From positions 434,001 to 498,000 of the forward strand of contig NZ_JAFBBS010000001.1 of the NCBI RefSeq assembly GCF_016907315.1: 64,000 nucleotides of DNA. The letters are read 5' to 3'. Under the pieces are notes generated by a model that saw nothing but the letters and a program-made list of their open reading frames with translations, was not told the origin of the DNA and did no database searches. This stretch comes from Microbacterium esteraromaticum. GTDB taxonomy: Bacteria > Actinomycetota > Actinomycetes > Actinomycetales > Microbacteriaceae. The position numbers and the translations under genes are program-made. Of the stretch, positions 40,826 through 51,007 are shown piece after piece. Within the stretch, counting starts at the first letter, position 1. The number at the start of each line of letters is the position of its first letter.

Positions 40826-42226
40826 TCAGTCCTCGGCGGACCGGCGCAGCGAGTCGAGCACCTGCGGGATGATCTGGTACACGTTTCCGCAGCCGAGCGT
40901 CACGACGTAGTCGCCGTCACGGGCGATGCGCGCCGTGTAATCGGCCGCCTCCTGCCAGTCCGGCACGTAGTGCACATTCCCCTGATCCGTGAAGGCCCCG
41001 CTGACCAGCTCGCCCGTGACGCCGGGAACAGGATCTTCGCGGGCGCCGTACACATCGAGCATGACCGTGTGATCGGCGAGCTCCTCGAGGACCTCGGCGA
41101 ACTCGCGGTACATGTGCTGGGTTCGCGAGTATGTGTGCGGCTGCTGGATCGCGATGAGGCGCCCCGAGCCCGCGACCCCGCGCATCGCCTCCAGCGCCGC
41201 GCGCACCTCGGTCGGATGGTGCGAGTAGTCGTCGTACACGCGCACACCGCGGGCCTCACCGTGCAGCTCGAGGCGCCGGACGGTGCCCGCGAAGCCCTCG
41301 ACTGCGCGCACGGCGGCCTCGAGGTCGTAGCCGAGAGTCAGCAGCACGGCGACGACGCCACCGGCGTTGATCGCATTGTGCGCTCCCGGCACACCCAGCT
41401 GCATGCGCACCGACTGGTCGCCGTGCACGAGCGTGGCGGATACCCCGCCGGCTGCGGCGATGTCGTCGATCCGCAGGTCTGCGTCGGCAGCACGGCCGAA
41501 AGTGACGACCGTGCGGTGGGTGAGGCCGGCGCGCACGCGCTGGGCTCCCGCATCGTCGCTCGAGATCACGACAGCCTCTCGGGCCCCATCGGCGAAGCGC
41601 ACGAAGGCGTCGTAGAAGGCGTCCTCGGAGCCGAAGAAATCGAGGTGGTCAGGGTCGACGTTCGTGATGACCGCGATCGCCGTGTCGTAGAGCTCGAAGG
41701 TGCCGTCCGATTCGTCGGCCTCGATGACGAAGAGCTCGTCGGTGCCGGTGCCGCTGGAGACGCCGAGCTGCTCGATGACCCCGCCGTTGACGAAGCTCGG
41801 GTCGGCACCGAGAGCCTGCAGTGAGGTGACGAGCATCCCGGTCGAGCTGGTCTTGCCGTGCGCCCCGGCGACCGACACGAGACGGCGACCCCCGATCAGC
41901 CAGAACAGGGCCTGGGAGCGGTGGATGACGTGCAGTCCGCGCTGCTTGGCCGTCGTGAACTCGGGGTTCTCGGGCCAGATGGCGCCCGTGTGGATCACCG
42001 TGTCGGCGTCGCCCAGGTGCGCGGCATCATGGCCGACGTGCACCGTGGCACCGGCGGCCGCGAGAGCACGCAGGTTGGCGCTGTCGGCGCGGTCGGAGCC
42101 GGAGACGCGGATGCCCGCATCGAGGAACATCTTCGCGAGTCCGCTCATCCCGGATCCGCCGATGCCGATGAAGTGGGCGGAGCGGATCTCGTCGGGGATG
42201 GGGAGGGTGAGGTCGGGTCTGATCAT
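40826..42226 (-). CDS. murC: UDP-N-acetylmuramate--L-alanine ligase
   Basis: 466 residues. Adds the first amino acid of the stem peptide. The N-terminal Rossmann motif is [13 protein letters not shown], the ATP loop [12 protein letters not shown], followed by the Mur central signature EADESDGTF and [16 protein letters not shown] stands 5-9 nt before the ATG. Confidence 0.97.
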   Translation of the reverse strand: MIRPDLTLPIPDEIRSAHFIGIGGSGMSGLAKMFLDAGIRVSGSDRADSANLRALAAAGATVHVGHDAAHLGDADTVIHTGAIWPENPEFTTAKQRGLHVIHRSQALFWLIGGRRLVSVAGAHGKTSSTGMLVTSLQALGADPSFVNGGVIEQLGVSSGTGTDELFVIEADESDGTFELYDTAIAVITNVDPDHLDFFGSEDAFYDAFVRFADGAREAVVISSDDAGAQRVRAGLTHRTVVTFGRAADADLRIDDIAAAGGVSATLVHGDQSVRMQLGVPGAHNAINAGGVVAVLLTLGYDLEAAVRAVEGFAGTVRRLELHGEARGVRVYDDYSHHPTEVRAALEAMRGVAGSGRLIAIQQPHTYSRTQHMYREFAEVLEELADHTVMLDVYGAREDPVPGVTGELVSGAFTDQGNVHYVPDWQEAADYTARIARDGDYVVTLGCGNVYQIIPQVLDSLRRSAED

Positions 42227-42238
42227 GTCGCTCCCAGT

Positions 42239-43312
42239 CTACTTTTCGGCGAGGGCGCGATCGACGAGCGCGATGAGATCCTCAGCACCCGTCCGCGACC
42301 CGATGCGCTCGGCGGAGGACGCCATCGCGTCGATCTGCTGACGATCGCCGAGCAGCGGGATGATTCGCTCGCGCACCACATCGGCGTCGAAAGTCGCGTC
42401 GTCGAGCAGGACGGCCGCGCCCGCCGCGACTGCGGAGGAGGCGTTCAGGCGCTGCTCCCCATTGCCGACCGAGTAGGGCACGTAGACGGCGGGGATGCCG
42501 AGCGCACTGATCTCGCTGACGGTGGCGGAGCCCGCGCGGGAGACGATCAGGTCGGCAAGAGCGAAGGCCAGATCCATCCGGTCGATGTAGCGACGCATCG
42601 CATAGCCGGGCACCTCCGGATCGACGAGGTCGCTGCGCTCGCCCGTGGCATGCAGCAGCTGCCAGCCCGCTGCGAGCACGTCGCCCCACGACCCGGCGAA
42701 CGCCTCGTTCAGTCGGAGGGCTCCGAGCGAGCCGCCGAAGACGAGCAGAACGGGTCGATCCGCGTCGAGCCCGAAGTACTCGGCCGCGTCGGCACGCAGG
42801 CCGGCGCGATCGAGCTCGACCACCTCCCGGCGCAGAGGCATCCCGACGACCTCCCCTCTCCGCAGCGGCGTGCCCTCGAAGGCCACCCCGACCGCTGCCG
42901 CGGTGCGAGCGCCGAGCACGTTGGCGAGCCCGGGCTTGGCGTTCGCCTCGTGCACCACGAACGGGATCCGCTCGCGGCGCGCGGCGATGTACGCGGGCGC
43001 AGATGCGTAGCCGCCGAAGCCGATGACCACATCGACGCCATGGCGCCGGATGTGCGCGCGCACCTGCGCCACCGCCCGCTGGAACGCCGCGGGGAACACG
43101 ATGGCCGCCCGGTTCGGGCGGCGCGGGAACGGCACCTTGTCGACGATGAGCAGCTCGTAGCCGCGCTCGGGGACCAGGCGCGACTCGAGCCCTTCCTTCG
43201 TGCCGAGCACCAGCACGTCATCACCTTCGCGCTGACGCAGCAGATCCGCGACGGCGAGCAGGGGGTTCACATGGCCGGCGGTGCCACCGCCGGCGAGGAG
43301 GTACGAAGTCAC
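42239..43312 (-). CDS. murG: Undecaprenyl-PP-MurNAc-pentapeptide N-acetylglucosaminyltransferase
   Basis: 357 residues, GT28 glycosyltransferase. Converts lipid I to lipid II at the inner face of the membrane. The glycine-rich loop AGGGTAGHVNPLLAVADLL begins at residue 7, and the UDP-GlcNAc site includes VFGGSLGALRLNEAF and DLIVSRAGSATVSEI. Its GTG overlaps the ftsW stop by 4 bp. Confidence 0.97.
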   Translation of the reverse strand: MTSYLLAGGGTAGHVNPLLAVADLLRQREGDDVLVLGTKEGLESRLVPERGYELLIVDKVPFPRRPNRAAIVFPAAFQRAVAQVRAHIRRHGVDVVIGFGGYASAPAYIAARRERIPFVVHEANAKPGLANVLGARTAAAVGVAFEGTPLRRGEVVGMPLRREVVELDRAGLRADAAEYFGLDADRPVLLVFGGSLGALRLNEAFAGSWGDVLAAGWQLLHATGERSDLVDPEVPGYAMRRYIDRMDLAFALADLIVSRAGSATVSEISALGIPAVYVPYSVGNGEQRLNASSAVAAGAAVLLDDATFDADVVRERIIPLLGDRQQIDAMASSAERIGSRTGAEDLIALVDRALAEK

Positions 43313-44535
43313 CTCGCGACCTTACCCCTCGCTGTCGCACCGGCGGCCATCGCGGGTGCGGGCGGGGCCTCGGCTGCAGAAGCGGGCATGGTGCGCGCGA
43401 ACGCCAGCAGCACTCCGCACGCCGCGAGGACCGAGATCAGTGCCGTGCCGCCCTGCGACATGAACGGCAGAGGAACGCCCATCACCGGGAAGACCCGCAG
43501 GACGACGCCGATGTTGATGAGCGCCTGACCCAGGATCCACACGCCGATCCCGCCGGCCGCCACGCGGACGAACGGGTCATCCGAGCGGCGCACGATGCGG
43601 AAGACGCCGATCGCGAGGACCGCGAACAGCGCGAGCACCAGCACGCACCCGATCAGCCCGAGCTCCTCGCCGACGATCGCGAAGATATAGTCGTTCTCGG
43701 CCGCCGGGAGCCAGCCGTACTTCTCCTGCGAGTTGCCGAGGCCCACGCCGAAGATGCCGCCGTTCGCCATGCCCCAGATGCCGTGCACGGCCTGGTAGCA
43801 GGGACCGGAGTTGTCGCAGGCCTCCGGGTTGAGCGCCGACAGGATGCGCCCCATCCGGTTGTCGCTCGAGGCCGCATAGAACGCCACGGCGATGACCCCG
43901 AGGATCATCGGCAGGATGAAGAGCCGCAGCTTGACGCCCGAGAAGAACAGGCAGCCGAGCATGATGAGCACGAGCACCATCGCCGTGCCCAGGTCTTTCG
44001 CTCCGATCACCGTCCCGATGACGAGCGCAGAGACGGGCACCACGGGGATGAACACGTGATGCCAGATGCCGAGGCGCGCGCGCTTGCGCAGCAGCACGTA
44101 GGCGATCCACAGGGCGAGGGTCAGCTTGAGGAACTCGGACGGCTGCAGCTGGAACCCGGCGATGCGGATCCAGTTGGTGTTGCCGTACGACGACACGCGC
44201 AGACCGGGGACGAACACGAGCAGCTGCAGCACCGTCGCCCCGATCAGGGCGGGCCACGCGATGCGCCCGAGGAACTTCACGGGGAGCCGGCTGATGAGCA
44301 GCATCAGCGGGATGCCGATCAGCGCGAAGATCCCCTGCTTGATCGCTCCATCCCACGGGTCGGGCTTCGCGCTCGTGGCGGACAGCACCATGACCCATCC
44401 GAAGACTGTGAGGACGAGCGCGGTCGAGGCGATGAGCACGAACTCGGTGGTCGGCGCGGTGAAGAGGCGCCCCAGAGAGACCCGGGCTGCGAGACCCCGT
44501 TCGTCAGTGCGCGGAGGGCGTCCGACCTGTGTCAT
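43309..44535 (-). CDS. ftsW: Peptidoglycan glycosyltransferase FtsW
   Basis: 408 residues, SEDS family. Polymerises lipid II at the septum with FtsI. About ten membrane helices; QPSEFLKLTLALWIAYVL and NSQEKYGWLPAAENDYIFAI match the family, as does GVPLPFMSQGGTAL near the C-terminus. GGGGAG stands 7 nt before the ATG. It lies between murD and murG as in mycobacteria. Confidence 0.96.
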   Translation of the reverse strand: MTQVGRPPRTDERGLAARVSLGRLFTAPTTEFVLIASTALVLTVFGWVMVLSATSAKPDPWDGAIKQGIFALIGIPLMLLISRLPVKFLGRIAWPALIGATVLQLLVFVPGLRVSSYGNTNWIRIAGFQLQPSEFLKLTLALWIAYVLLRKRARLGIWHHVFIPVVPVSALVIGTVIGAKDLGTAMVLVLIMLGCLFFSGVKLRLFILPMILGVIAVAFYAASSDNRMGRILSALNPEACDNSGPCYQAVHGIWGMANGGIFGVGLGNSQEKYGWLPAAENDYIFAIVGEELGLIGCVLVLALFAVLAIGVFRIVRRSDDPFVRVAAGGIGVWILGQALINIGVVLRVFPVMGVPLPFMSQGGTALISVLAACGVLLAFARTMPASAAEAPPAPAMAAGATARGKVAR

Positions 44536-44550
44536 CCGCGACTCCCCTGC

Positions 44551-46053
44551 TCACGATCCGGACTGCTCGATCCATGCGCGCACCGCCTGTGCGAAGCGCT
44601 CTCCCCGGTCCGCGTAACTCGAGAACTGGTCGAAGGATGCCGCCGCGGGGGCCAGCAGAACCGTGCCCTCGCCCACGATGATCCCCGTCGCCAGTTCAAC
44701 GACGCGATCCATGACATCCCCAGTCTCACCGGGGATGACCTCGAACACCGGCACCTGGGATGCGTGTCGCTCGAATGCCGTCAGAACGGGTTCGCGGTCG
44801 ACGCCGATCACGATCGCCGCGCCCGCGGTCCGCCCTGCCTCAGCGACGAGCTCGCCGAGATCGACGCCCTTGAGGTCGCCTCCGACCACCCACACCGCGC
44901 CGGGATACGCCCGCAGCGACGACGCCGCCGCATGCGGGTTGGTCGCCTTCGAGTCGTCGACCCAGCGGATGCCCCGATGCTCGGCCACCACCTGGATGCG
45001 GTGCGCATCGAGGGAGAATCCCTGCAGCGCCTCACGGATCGCGAAGGGCTCGACGCCGAAGGACCGCGCGAGCGCAGCCGCGGCGAGGATGTTCTGGACG
45101 ATGTGCGGCGCATCGAGGCCAACGGCACGCAGGTCGGTCACCGTCGTCAGCTCGAGGGCGCTGTTGCGCCGATCGTCGTGGAAGGCTCGATCGACCAGGA
45201 TCCCGTCGACAATGCCGAGATCACTGGGACCTGGGGTGCCAAGATCGAATCCGATGGCGCGCGCACCCTCGGTGACGTCGGCATCTTCGACCATCCGTCT
45301 GGTGGCCACGTCCGCCTTGTTGTACACGCAGGCCACCTTCGTGTGCCGGTACACGAACGACTTCGCCTCGCGGTACGCGTCGGCGCTGCCGTGCCACACC
45401 AGGTGGTCGTCGGCGAGATTCAGGCAGACCGAGGCGTAGGGGACGAGCTGACCGGCGACCTCAGACTGACCGATGTACCAGAGCTGGTGGCTCGACAGCT
45501 CGACCACGAGCACATCGAATCCGCCAGGGTCGCGCACGGCGTCGAGCACGGGGACTCCGATGTTGCCGCACGGCGCAGCGCGCAGCCCACCCTCCTGAAG
45601 CAGCGTCGCGGTGAGCTGAGTGGTCGTCGTCTTGCCGTTGGTGCCGGTGATCAGCACCCATTCGGCCGGCTCGCCGTCGGCGCGCACGACCTTGTCGCGT
45701 ACGCGCCATGCGAGTTCGACGTCTCCCCAGAGCGCGATGCCGCTCTCGCGCGTCCACCGGATCAGCGGATGCGAGGGCGGGAAGCCGGGCGAGGCGATCA
45801 CGACGTCAGGCGCGAACTCGCGCAGCGCCTCGGGCACATCGGTGAGCGGGCCCAGTTCGAGGCGCGCACCGATCACAGGCACGAGGCGGGCGTACTCGTC
45901 CGATGCGCCCTCCGAGAGCACGAGGACCTCGGCGCCGAGCTCGGTGAGGGTGTCGGCCGCGGAGAATCCGGTCACCGACAGCCCGAGTACGGCGACGCGC
46001 AGTCCCGACCAGTCGGAGTGCCAGCTCGTGAGCGTATCCAGCCGAGCGCTCAT
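44551..46053 (-). CDS. murD: UDP-N-acetylmuramoylalanine--D-glutamate ligase
   Basis: 500 residues. Adds D-glutamate to the stem peptide. The ATP loop is ITGTNGKTTTTQ and the C-terminal domain has WVDDSKATNPHAAASSL. The start at 46053 is set by the ATGA overlap with mraY; the frame stays open further upstream inside mraY but without homology. Slightly longer than the usual 450-480. Confidence 0.96.
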   Translation of the reverse strand: MSARLDTLTSWHSDWSGLRVAVLGLSVTGFSAADTLTELGAEVLVLSEGASDEYARLVPVIGARLELGPLTDVPEALREFAPDVVIASPGFPPSHPLIRWTRESGIALWGDVELAWRVRDKVVRADGEPAEWVLITGTNGKTTTTQLTATLLQEGGLRAAPCGNIGVPVLDAVRDPGGFDVLVVELSSHQLWYIGQSEVAGQLVPYASVCLNLADDHLVWHGSADAYREAKSFVYRHTKVACVYNKADVATRRMVEDADVTEGARAIGFDLGTPGPSDLGIVDGILVDRAFHDDRRNSALELTTVTDLRAVGLDAPHIVQNILAAAALARSFGVEPFAIREALQGFSLDAHRIQVVAEHRGIRWVDDSKATNPHAAASSLRAYPGAVWVVGGDLKGVDLGELVAEAGRTAGAAIVIGVDREPVLTAFERHASQVPVFEVIPGETGDVMDRVVELATGIIVGEGTVLLAPAAASFDQFSSYADRGERFAQAVRAWIEQSGS

Positions 46054-47150
46054 GCCTGGATCAGCCAGTCGACGTAGAAGAGGCCGACGGCCGAGACGGC
46101 GAGCAGGCCGGCGATGATCCACAGGCGCACGACGATCGTCACCTCTGCCCAGCCGCGCATCTCGAGGTGGTGGTGGAACGGGCTCATCAGGAAGAGCCGC
46201 TTGCCCCCCGTCACCTTGAAGTAGAGCCGCTGCAGGATCACCGAGCCTGACGAGAGCACGAAGATGCCGGCGATCACGAGCAGGAGCAGCTCGGTTCGCG
46301 TGAGGATCGCCATCGCGGTGATGACGCCGCCGATCGCCATGGATCCGACGTCGCCCATGAACACCTTCGCCTTGGGGGCGTTCCACCACAGGAATCCGAC
46401 CAGTCCGCCCGCGAACGCCGCGGAGACGGTGGCGAGGTTCAGCGGTTCTCGGACTTCGTAGCAGCCGGCCTGCACCATGAGCGCGCCGACGCACGACTGC
46501 TTGAACTGCCAGAACGCGATGAGGCTGTATGCACCGACCACGACCACACCGGCACCTGCCGCCAGACCGTCGAGTCCGTCGGTGAGGTTGACGCTGTTCG
46601 AGGTCGCGACGCCGATCACCGACACCCAGATGAGGTACAGGATCCAGCCGAGCACGGCGCCGAACGCGAAGAGGTTCAGCCAGGAGATGTCACGGAACAG
46701 CGACACGTGTCCGCTGGCCGGGTACTGGCCGAGGCGGTTCGGGAAGTTCAGGGCCACGATGCCGAACGGAACCAGCACGAGCAGCTGCCCGACGATCTTG
46801 CGCCAGCCGGAGAGGCCGAGGCTGCGCTGACTGCGGATCTTCATGTAGTCGTCGATGAAGCCGACCACGCCGAACCCGACCATCAGCCACAGCACGAGGA
46901 TCGCCGACAGCGCCGGAGTCGTGCCGCCGAACAGGCTCCCCGCGAAGTACCCGAGGATCGTTCCGACGATGAAGATGACGCCACCCATGGTGGGGGTGCC
47001 GCGCTTGGCCTCGTGGCTCGGGTTCGCGATGTCCTCGGGGGTGCGGATCACCTGCCCCCATCCGATCCGGCGGAACACCTTCAGGAAGACGGGGGTCAGG
47101 AAGAGCGAGAAGGCGAGCGAAATCGCCGTCGCCATAAGCAAGGACCTCAC
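46050..47150 (-). CDS. mraY: Phospho-N-acetylmuramoyl-pentapeptide-transferase
   Basis: 366 residues, ten membrane helices. Transfers the phospho-MurNAc-pentapeptide to undecaprenyl phosphate, giving lipid I. The catalytic acidic residues are in FIDDYMK and NLTDGLDGLAAG, and the C-terminal FLMSPFHHHLEMRGW contains the conserved histidine cluster. GTG start overlaps the murF stop by 4 bp. Confidence 0.97.
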   Translation of the reverse strand: MRSLLMATAISLAFSLFLTPVFLKVFRRIGWGQVIRTPEDIANPSHEAKRGTPTMGGVIFIVGTILGYFAGSLFGGTTPALSAILVLWLMVGFGVVGFIDDYMKIRSQRSLGLSGWRKIVGQLLVLVPFGIVALNFPNRLGQYPASGHVSLFRDISWLNLFAFGAVLGWILYLIWVSVIGVATSNSVNLTDGLDGLAAGAGVVVVGAYSLIAFWQFKQSCVGALMVQAGCYEVREPLNLATVSAAFAGGLVGFLWWNAPKAKVFMGDVGSMAIGGVITAMAILTRTELLLLVIAGIFVLSSGSVILQRLYFKVTGGKRLFLMSPFHHHLEMRGWAEVTIVVRLWIIAGLLAVSAVGLFYVDWLIQA

Positions 47151-48559
47151 GAGAACGATTCTCCCAGACGATCGCCGAGATGCCGGAGCCCCGCGGAGTT
47201 GGACGACTTCACCAGCACGCGGTCACCGTCGCGCAGCTCGCCCTTCAGGTACTCGAAGGCAGCGTCCTGGTCCAGCAGGTGCACGGCCTCGCCGTCCCAG
47301 GATCCCTCGCCGACGGCCGCGAGATACAGCCGTCGTGCCTCAGGGCCGACGACCACGATGCGCTGGATGTTCAGACGCACGGCGAGCAGCCCGATGCGGT
47401 CGTGCTCCTCCCCCGCCGTCTCGCCGAGCTCGCTCATGGCACCCAGCACCGCAACGGTGCGCTCGCCAGGCGCCACGATCTGGGCGAGGGTGCGCAGCGC
47501 TGCTGCCATCGAGTCGGGGCTCGCGTTGTAGGCGTCGTTGATGATGCGCACGCGGTCGGAGCCCATCGGCTGCATCCTCCACCGCTCGGCGATCTCCACG
47601 GTCTCCAGACGGCTGATCGAGTGCGTGACGGGCACACCGAGGACTCGGGCCGCGGCGATCGCTGCGAGGGCGTTGTGCACGTGGTGGGCGCCGAGCACCT
47701 GCAGCCGCAGCGGGATCTCCTCGCCGTCGGCCTGGATGACGGCCGACGTGCCGTTGGCAGCCACCTCGATGCGGTCGGCCCGGACCTCGGCATCCGGATG
47801 CTGACCGAACCCGACCACGTTCATCCCGCGCTCCTCGGCGAGCGACCGCATGGCCCAGACGCGCGGGTCGTCGATGTTGAGCACGGCCGTGCCGTCGGTT
47901 CGAGCGGCGGAGACCAGTTCCGACTTCGCCTTCGCGGTCGCCTCGATGCCTCCGAAGCCGCCGGCGTGCGCGAGCCCCACCATCAGCACGACCGACACAT
48001 CGGGCGTCACGAGACCTGCGAGGCGCGCGATGCTGCCGGCGCCTGCGGCGCCGAACTCGCTGACCAGGAACCGTGTGGTGGGTGTGACCCTCAGCATCGT
48101 CAGGGGCGCCCCGACCTCGTTGTTGTACGAGCGCACCGGGGCCACGGTCTCGCCCTCCTCCGAGAGGATCCGGGCGAGGAAGTTCTTGGTGGTGGTCTTG
48201 CCGTTCGACCCGGTGATGCCGACGATCTTCAGCGCGCCCGCGGCGCGCACGCGCGCGACGACCTCGCGGGCGAGGTCGGCGAGGGCGGCGACGGCGTCGG
48301 CGACGACGATCTGGGTCACCGCGACGTCGACCGGGCGCTCGACGATGGCGAGCACCGCGCCGGCCTCTGCGGCGGCGCCGACGAAGTTGTGACCGTCGGT
48401 CACCTCGCCGGGCTTGGCGACGAAGATCGAACCGGTGGTCATCTCGCGGGAGTCGGTGTCGACGGTCCCGTCGACGACGGTCTCGGCCGTGTGCGGGGCG
48501 TGCAGACGCAGCTCACCGTGCAGGATCTCGGCGATCTCGGCGAGCGGAAGGGCGATCAT
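47147..48559 (-). CDS. murF: UDP-MurNAc-tripeptide--D-alanyl-D-alanine ligase
   Basis: 470 residues. Adds D-Ala-D-Ala to complete the pentapeptide. ATP loop ITGSNGKTTTKN and the MurF-specific NDAYNASPDSMAAAL distinguish it from MurE. AAGGAG precedes the ATG. It follows ftsI by only 30 bp, so no murE lies between them. Confidence 0.96.
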   Translation of the reverse strand: MIALPLAEIAEILHGELRLHAPHTAETVVDGTVDTDSREMTTGSIFVAKPGEVTDGHNFVGAAAEAGAVLAIVERPVDVAVTQIVVADAVAALADLAREVVARVRAAGALKIVGITGSNGKTTTKNFLARILSEEGETVAPVRSYNNEVGAPLTMLRVTPTTRFLVSEFGAAGAGSIARLAGLVTPDVSVVLMVGLAHAGGFGGIEATAKAKSELVSAARTDGTAVLNIDDPRVWAMRSLAEERGMNVVGFGQHPDAEVRADRIEVAANGTSAVIQADGEEIPLRLQVLGAHHVHNALAAIAAARVLGVPVTHSISRLETVEIAERWRMQPMGSDRVRIINDAYNASPDSMAAALRTLAQIVAPGERTVAVLGAMSELGETAGEEHDRIGLLAVRLNIQRIVVVGPEARRLYLAAVGEGSWDGEAVHLLDQDAAFEYLKGELRDGDRVLVKSSNSAGLRHLGDRLGESFS

Positions 48560-48589
48560 GTGGCATCTCCTTGCGCGGCGCGATGCCGG

Positions 48590-50392
48590 CTAGTCGAATT
48601 TCGGGAGCAGCTCATCCATGGGCTGCGAGGAGGGGGCGACGCGGTAGGTCTTCAGCACCTGCGTCATCGCCTTCTGGAAGGCGGCGGCGGTGGCCCCGGA
48701 GTTCCTAATCCTAGTCGGCTCGTCCAGGGTGACCAGCACGACGAACTGCGGATCCTCGATCGGCGCCATGCCCGCCATATTGGTGAAGTAGACGCCCTTC
48801 TTGTAGCCGCCCTTGCCGTCCGGCTTCTGCGCCGTACCGGTCTTGATGCCGATGCGGTAGCCGGGCACCTCGATCGTCTTGGCGAGACCGCCCTGCACGG
48901 CGACGTTCTCGAGCATCCGCTGCACGGTCTTCGCTGTCTTCTCGGTCACGACGCGCTCGCTCTTCGGGGCGTCGGGGGTGATCACCGTGCCGTCCCCGCT
49001 CGTGCATGATTCGACGAGCGACAGGTCGAGCTTCTCGCCGCCGTTCGCGAGGGCCTGGTACGCGCCCGCGATCTGTGCGGGAGTGACCGTGAACGCCTGC
49101 CCGAAGGTGGTGGTGTACAGCCCCTGCGGCCCCCATTTCGCGGGATCGTGGATCAGGCCGGACACCTCTTCAGGGAAGCCCACAGCGGTCTTCTGCGCGA
49201 CGCCGAACTTCTTCAGGTAGTCGTAGCGCTTCTCGGGCGAGATCATCGTGCCGAACTGTGACAGCGACACGTTCGACGAGTCGATCAGCGCGCCGGCGAA
49301 CGTGTACTGATAGGTCGGGTGCTTGAACGGATCGTTGACGACCGCTCCGTTCGGGAACTTCTTGTGGTCGGGAGCCGTCACCGAGGTCAGCGGCGTCGCC
49401 GCTCCCTCATTGATGACCGACGCCGCCGTCACCGGCTTGAACGTCGAGCCGGGCTCGAACGAGTACGAGAAAACCTGCGAGCGCCAGTAGTCGTCGTCCA
49501 CCGAGTTCACGTCATTGGGATCGAGCGACGGGTACTCGGCCATCGCGCGGATCTTGCCCGTCTTGACGTCGACGACGGTGACCGAGCCCGCCTTGGCGCC
49601 CTGCTTCTTCGCCTCCTCGGCGATCATCTGCTGCAGGTACCAGTTCAGATCGCTGTTGATCGTGAGCTGCACCGTGCCGCCGTCGGTGGCGGGGGTGATC
49701 TGCTCGCTGCCAGGGATCTTCACGCCGCCCTGTCCGCGCAGGTAGGTCATCTCGCCGTTCTTCGCCGAGAGGCACGCGTCGTCCATCAGCTCGACGCCGT
49801 AGAGGGGCTTTCCCGACCCGTCGAGGAAGCCGAGGGCGCTGCCGGCGACCGCTCCGTTGGGGTACACCCGCACAGAGCGCGGCTTCATCGCGATGTAGGC
49901 GAGGCCGTCGTCGGTCTTCAGTTCGCGCAGCTTCAGGTACTGCTCGGTGCTGAGCCCTGTGGCGAGCGCGAGGTACTGGGAGTTCGGGTCCTGCTCGATC
50001 TTCTTCGACACGTTGTCGCGCAGGTCGTCGACGTCGATTCCCGCGATGTCGGCGATGCGCTCACTGGCGTCTTCCCAGGCCAGCTTCGGCTTCTTCTTCT
50101 CGTCTGTCTGCTCTTCGAACTGACGGATCAGCAGCGGTGAGAGCTCCGCGTCATAGACCAGCACGCTCGAGGCGAGCACCGTGCCGTCGGTGTCGGCGAT
50201 GTCACCGCGCGCCCCCGCGATCACCTGGGTCGAGCCGAGGTTGCCGGTGTTGACGCCTTCGGCGACATGGTCATCGGCGTGCACCACCTGGATGTCGACG
50301 AGGCGGAAGACGAAGGCGCCGAGCACCATGAGGATGACGGCCAGGGCGACCGCTGTACGTCGGCGCTGTGCGCGAGTGGCTCGAGTCGTCAT
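48590..50392 (-). CDS. ftsI: Septal peptidoglycan transpeptidase FtsI (class B PBP)
   Basis: 600 residues. Cross-links septal peptidoglycan. One membrane helix (about 13-31), a PBP dimer domain, then the transpeptidase with SxxK as STFK (S316, K319), SSN for SxN, and KTGTAQKP for KTG. It works with FtsW. About 20 bp separate it from the ftsL-like gene. Confidence 0.96.
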   Translation of the reverse strand: MTTRATRAQRRRTAVALAVILMVLGAFVFRLVDIQVVHADDHVAEGVNTGNLGSTQVIAGARGDIADTDGTVLASSVLVYDAELSPLLIRQFEEQTDEKKKPKLAWEDASERIADIAGIDVDDLRDNVSKKIEQDPNSQYLALATGLSTEQYLKLRELKTDDGLAYIAMKPRSVRVYPNGAVAGSALGFLDGSGKPLYGVELMDDACLSAKNGEMTYLRGQGGVKIPGSEQITPATDGGTVQLTINSDLNWYLQQMIAEEAKKQGAKAGSVTVVDVKTGKIRAMAEYPSLDPNDVNSVDDDYWRSQVFSYSFEPGSTFKPVTAASVINEGAATPLTSVTAPDHKKFPNGAVVNDPFKHPTYQYTFAGALIDSSNVSLSQFGTMISPEKRYDYLKKFGVAQKTAVGFPEEVSGLIHDPAKWGPQGLYTTTFGQAFTVTPAQIAGAYQALANGGEKLDLSLVESCTSGDGTVITPDAPKSERVVTEKTAKTVQRMLENVAVQGGLAKTIEVPGYRIGIKTGTAQKPDGKGGYKKGVYFTNMAGMAPIEDPQFVVLVTLDEPTRIRNSGATAAAFQKAMTQVLKTYRVAPSSQPMDELLPKFD

Positions 50393-50413
50393 GCGCGTCT
50401 CCGTCGGGTGCGG

Positions 50414-51007
50414 CTATCGGGTGGTGGGGGTCGGAAGGCCGTCTGTGATCACGGGAGGGCCTGCCGGTTCGACTGTGCCGGCGGCAGCTTCGTCGCGCTT
50501 CGCGGCGGCCTCCTCCGCGGCCTTCTTCTCCGCCGCCGTGGGCGGCGGAGGGGCGAGGAGCGCGTTGCCGACCTTGGTTGCGCCGTTCGGATCGACGGTG
50601 GATGCCCAGTTGGCGCCGTCGCTGGCGCCGAGCACCTTCCCGTCGCTGAGCCTCAGGTATGACGCCGATCCGGCCACGACGAGGCCCATGCCATCCGCCT
50701 TCACCGCGAGGGACTGCGGCGAGCTGATGCCCACGAGGTTCTCGTGCAGCGCCTGCTTCTGCAGACCGAGTTCGTGCTGCTGGATGTTCAGGTCGGCGAG
50801 CACGAAGGCGTCCTGGGTGGTGGCGAGCGAGATGCCCATCTGGGCGGCCCCGATGGCCAGAGCACCGCCGACGGCGAGGGCTGCGTACGCCAGCCGGGGT
50901 CGGCGCGCGGCTGCGGGCGCGGTCACGGGCGTCAGCCGACGCCGGGGTTCACTGCGCTGGGGCTGCGGCTGCGGCTGCGGCTGCACGCGGGCTGTCTGCA
51001 GGCTCAT
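50414..51007 (-). CDS. FtsL-like division membrane protein
   Basis: 197 residues. Basic N-terminus with a QP repeat, one membrane helix (about 40-62), then a short coiled segment ([20 protein letters not shown]) and an Ala/Pro/Glu-rich tail. Position between rsmH and ftsI and the topology fit FtsL, a protein poorly conserved in sequence. Its ATG overlaps the rsmH stop by 4 bp. A 6-bp tandem repeat (GGCTGC four times on the plus strand, 50961-50984) encodes the QP run. Confidence 0.75.
   Translation of the reverse strand: MSLQTARVQPQPQPQPQRSEPRRRLTPVTAPAAARRPRLAYAALAVGGALAIGAAQMGISLATTQDAFVLADLNIQQHELGLQKQALHENLVGISSPQSLAVKADGMGLVVAGSASYLRLSDGKVLGASDGANWASTVDPNGATKVGNALLAPPPPTAAEKKAAEEAAAKRDEAAAGTVEPAGPPVITDGLPTPTTR
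50961..50984. repeat. Hexanucleotide tandem repeat in the ftsL-like gene
   Basis: Four copies of GGCTGC (plus strand) encoding the N-terminal QPQP run. Unit changes would stay in frame. Confidence 0.85.

Noticed and set aside
42227..42241. TAGACT before murC as a leaderless promoter
   Set aside because: The hexamer includes the murG stop codon and lies 9 nt from the ATG, and a GGGAG ribosome binding site is present; more likely chance inside an operon.
43783..46077. Plus-strand open frame opposite ftsW and murD
   Set aside because: No domain visible, His/Asp/Arg-rich antisense composition, and it crosses two confirmed genes.
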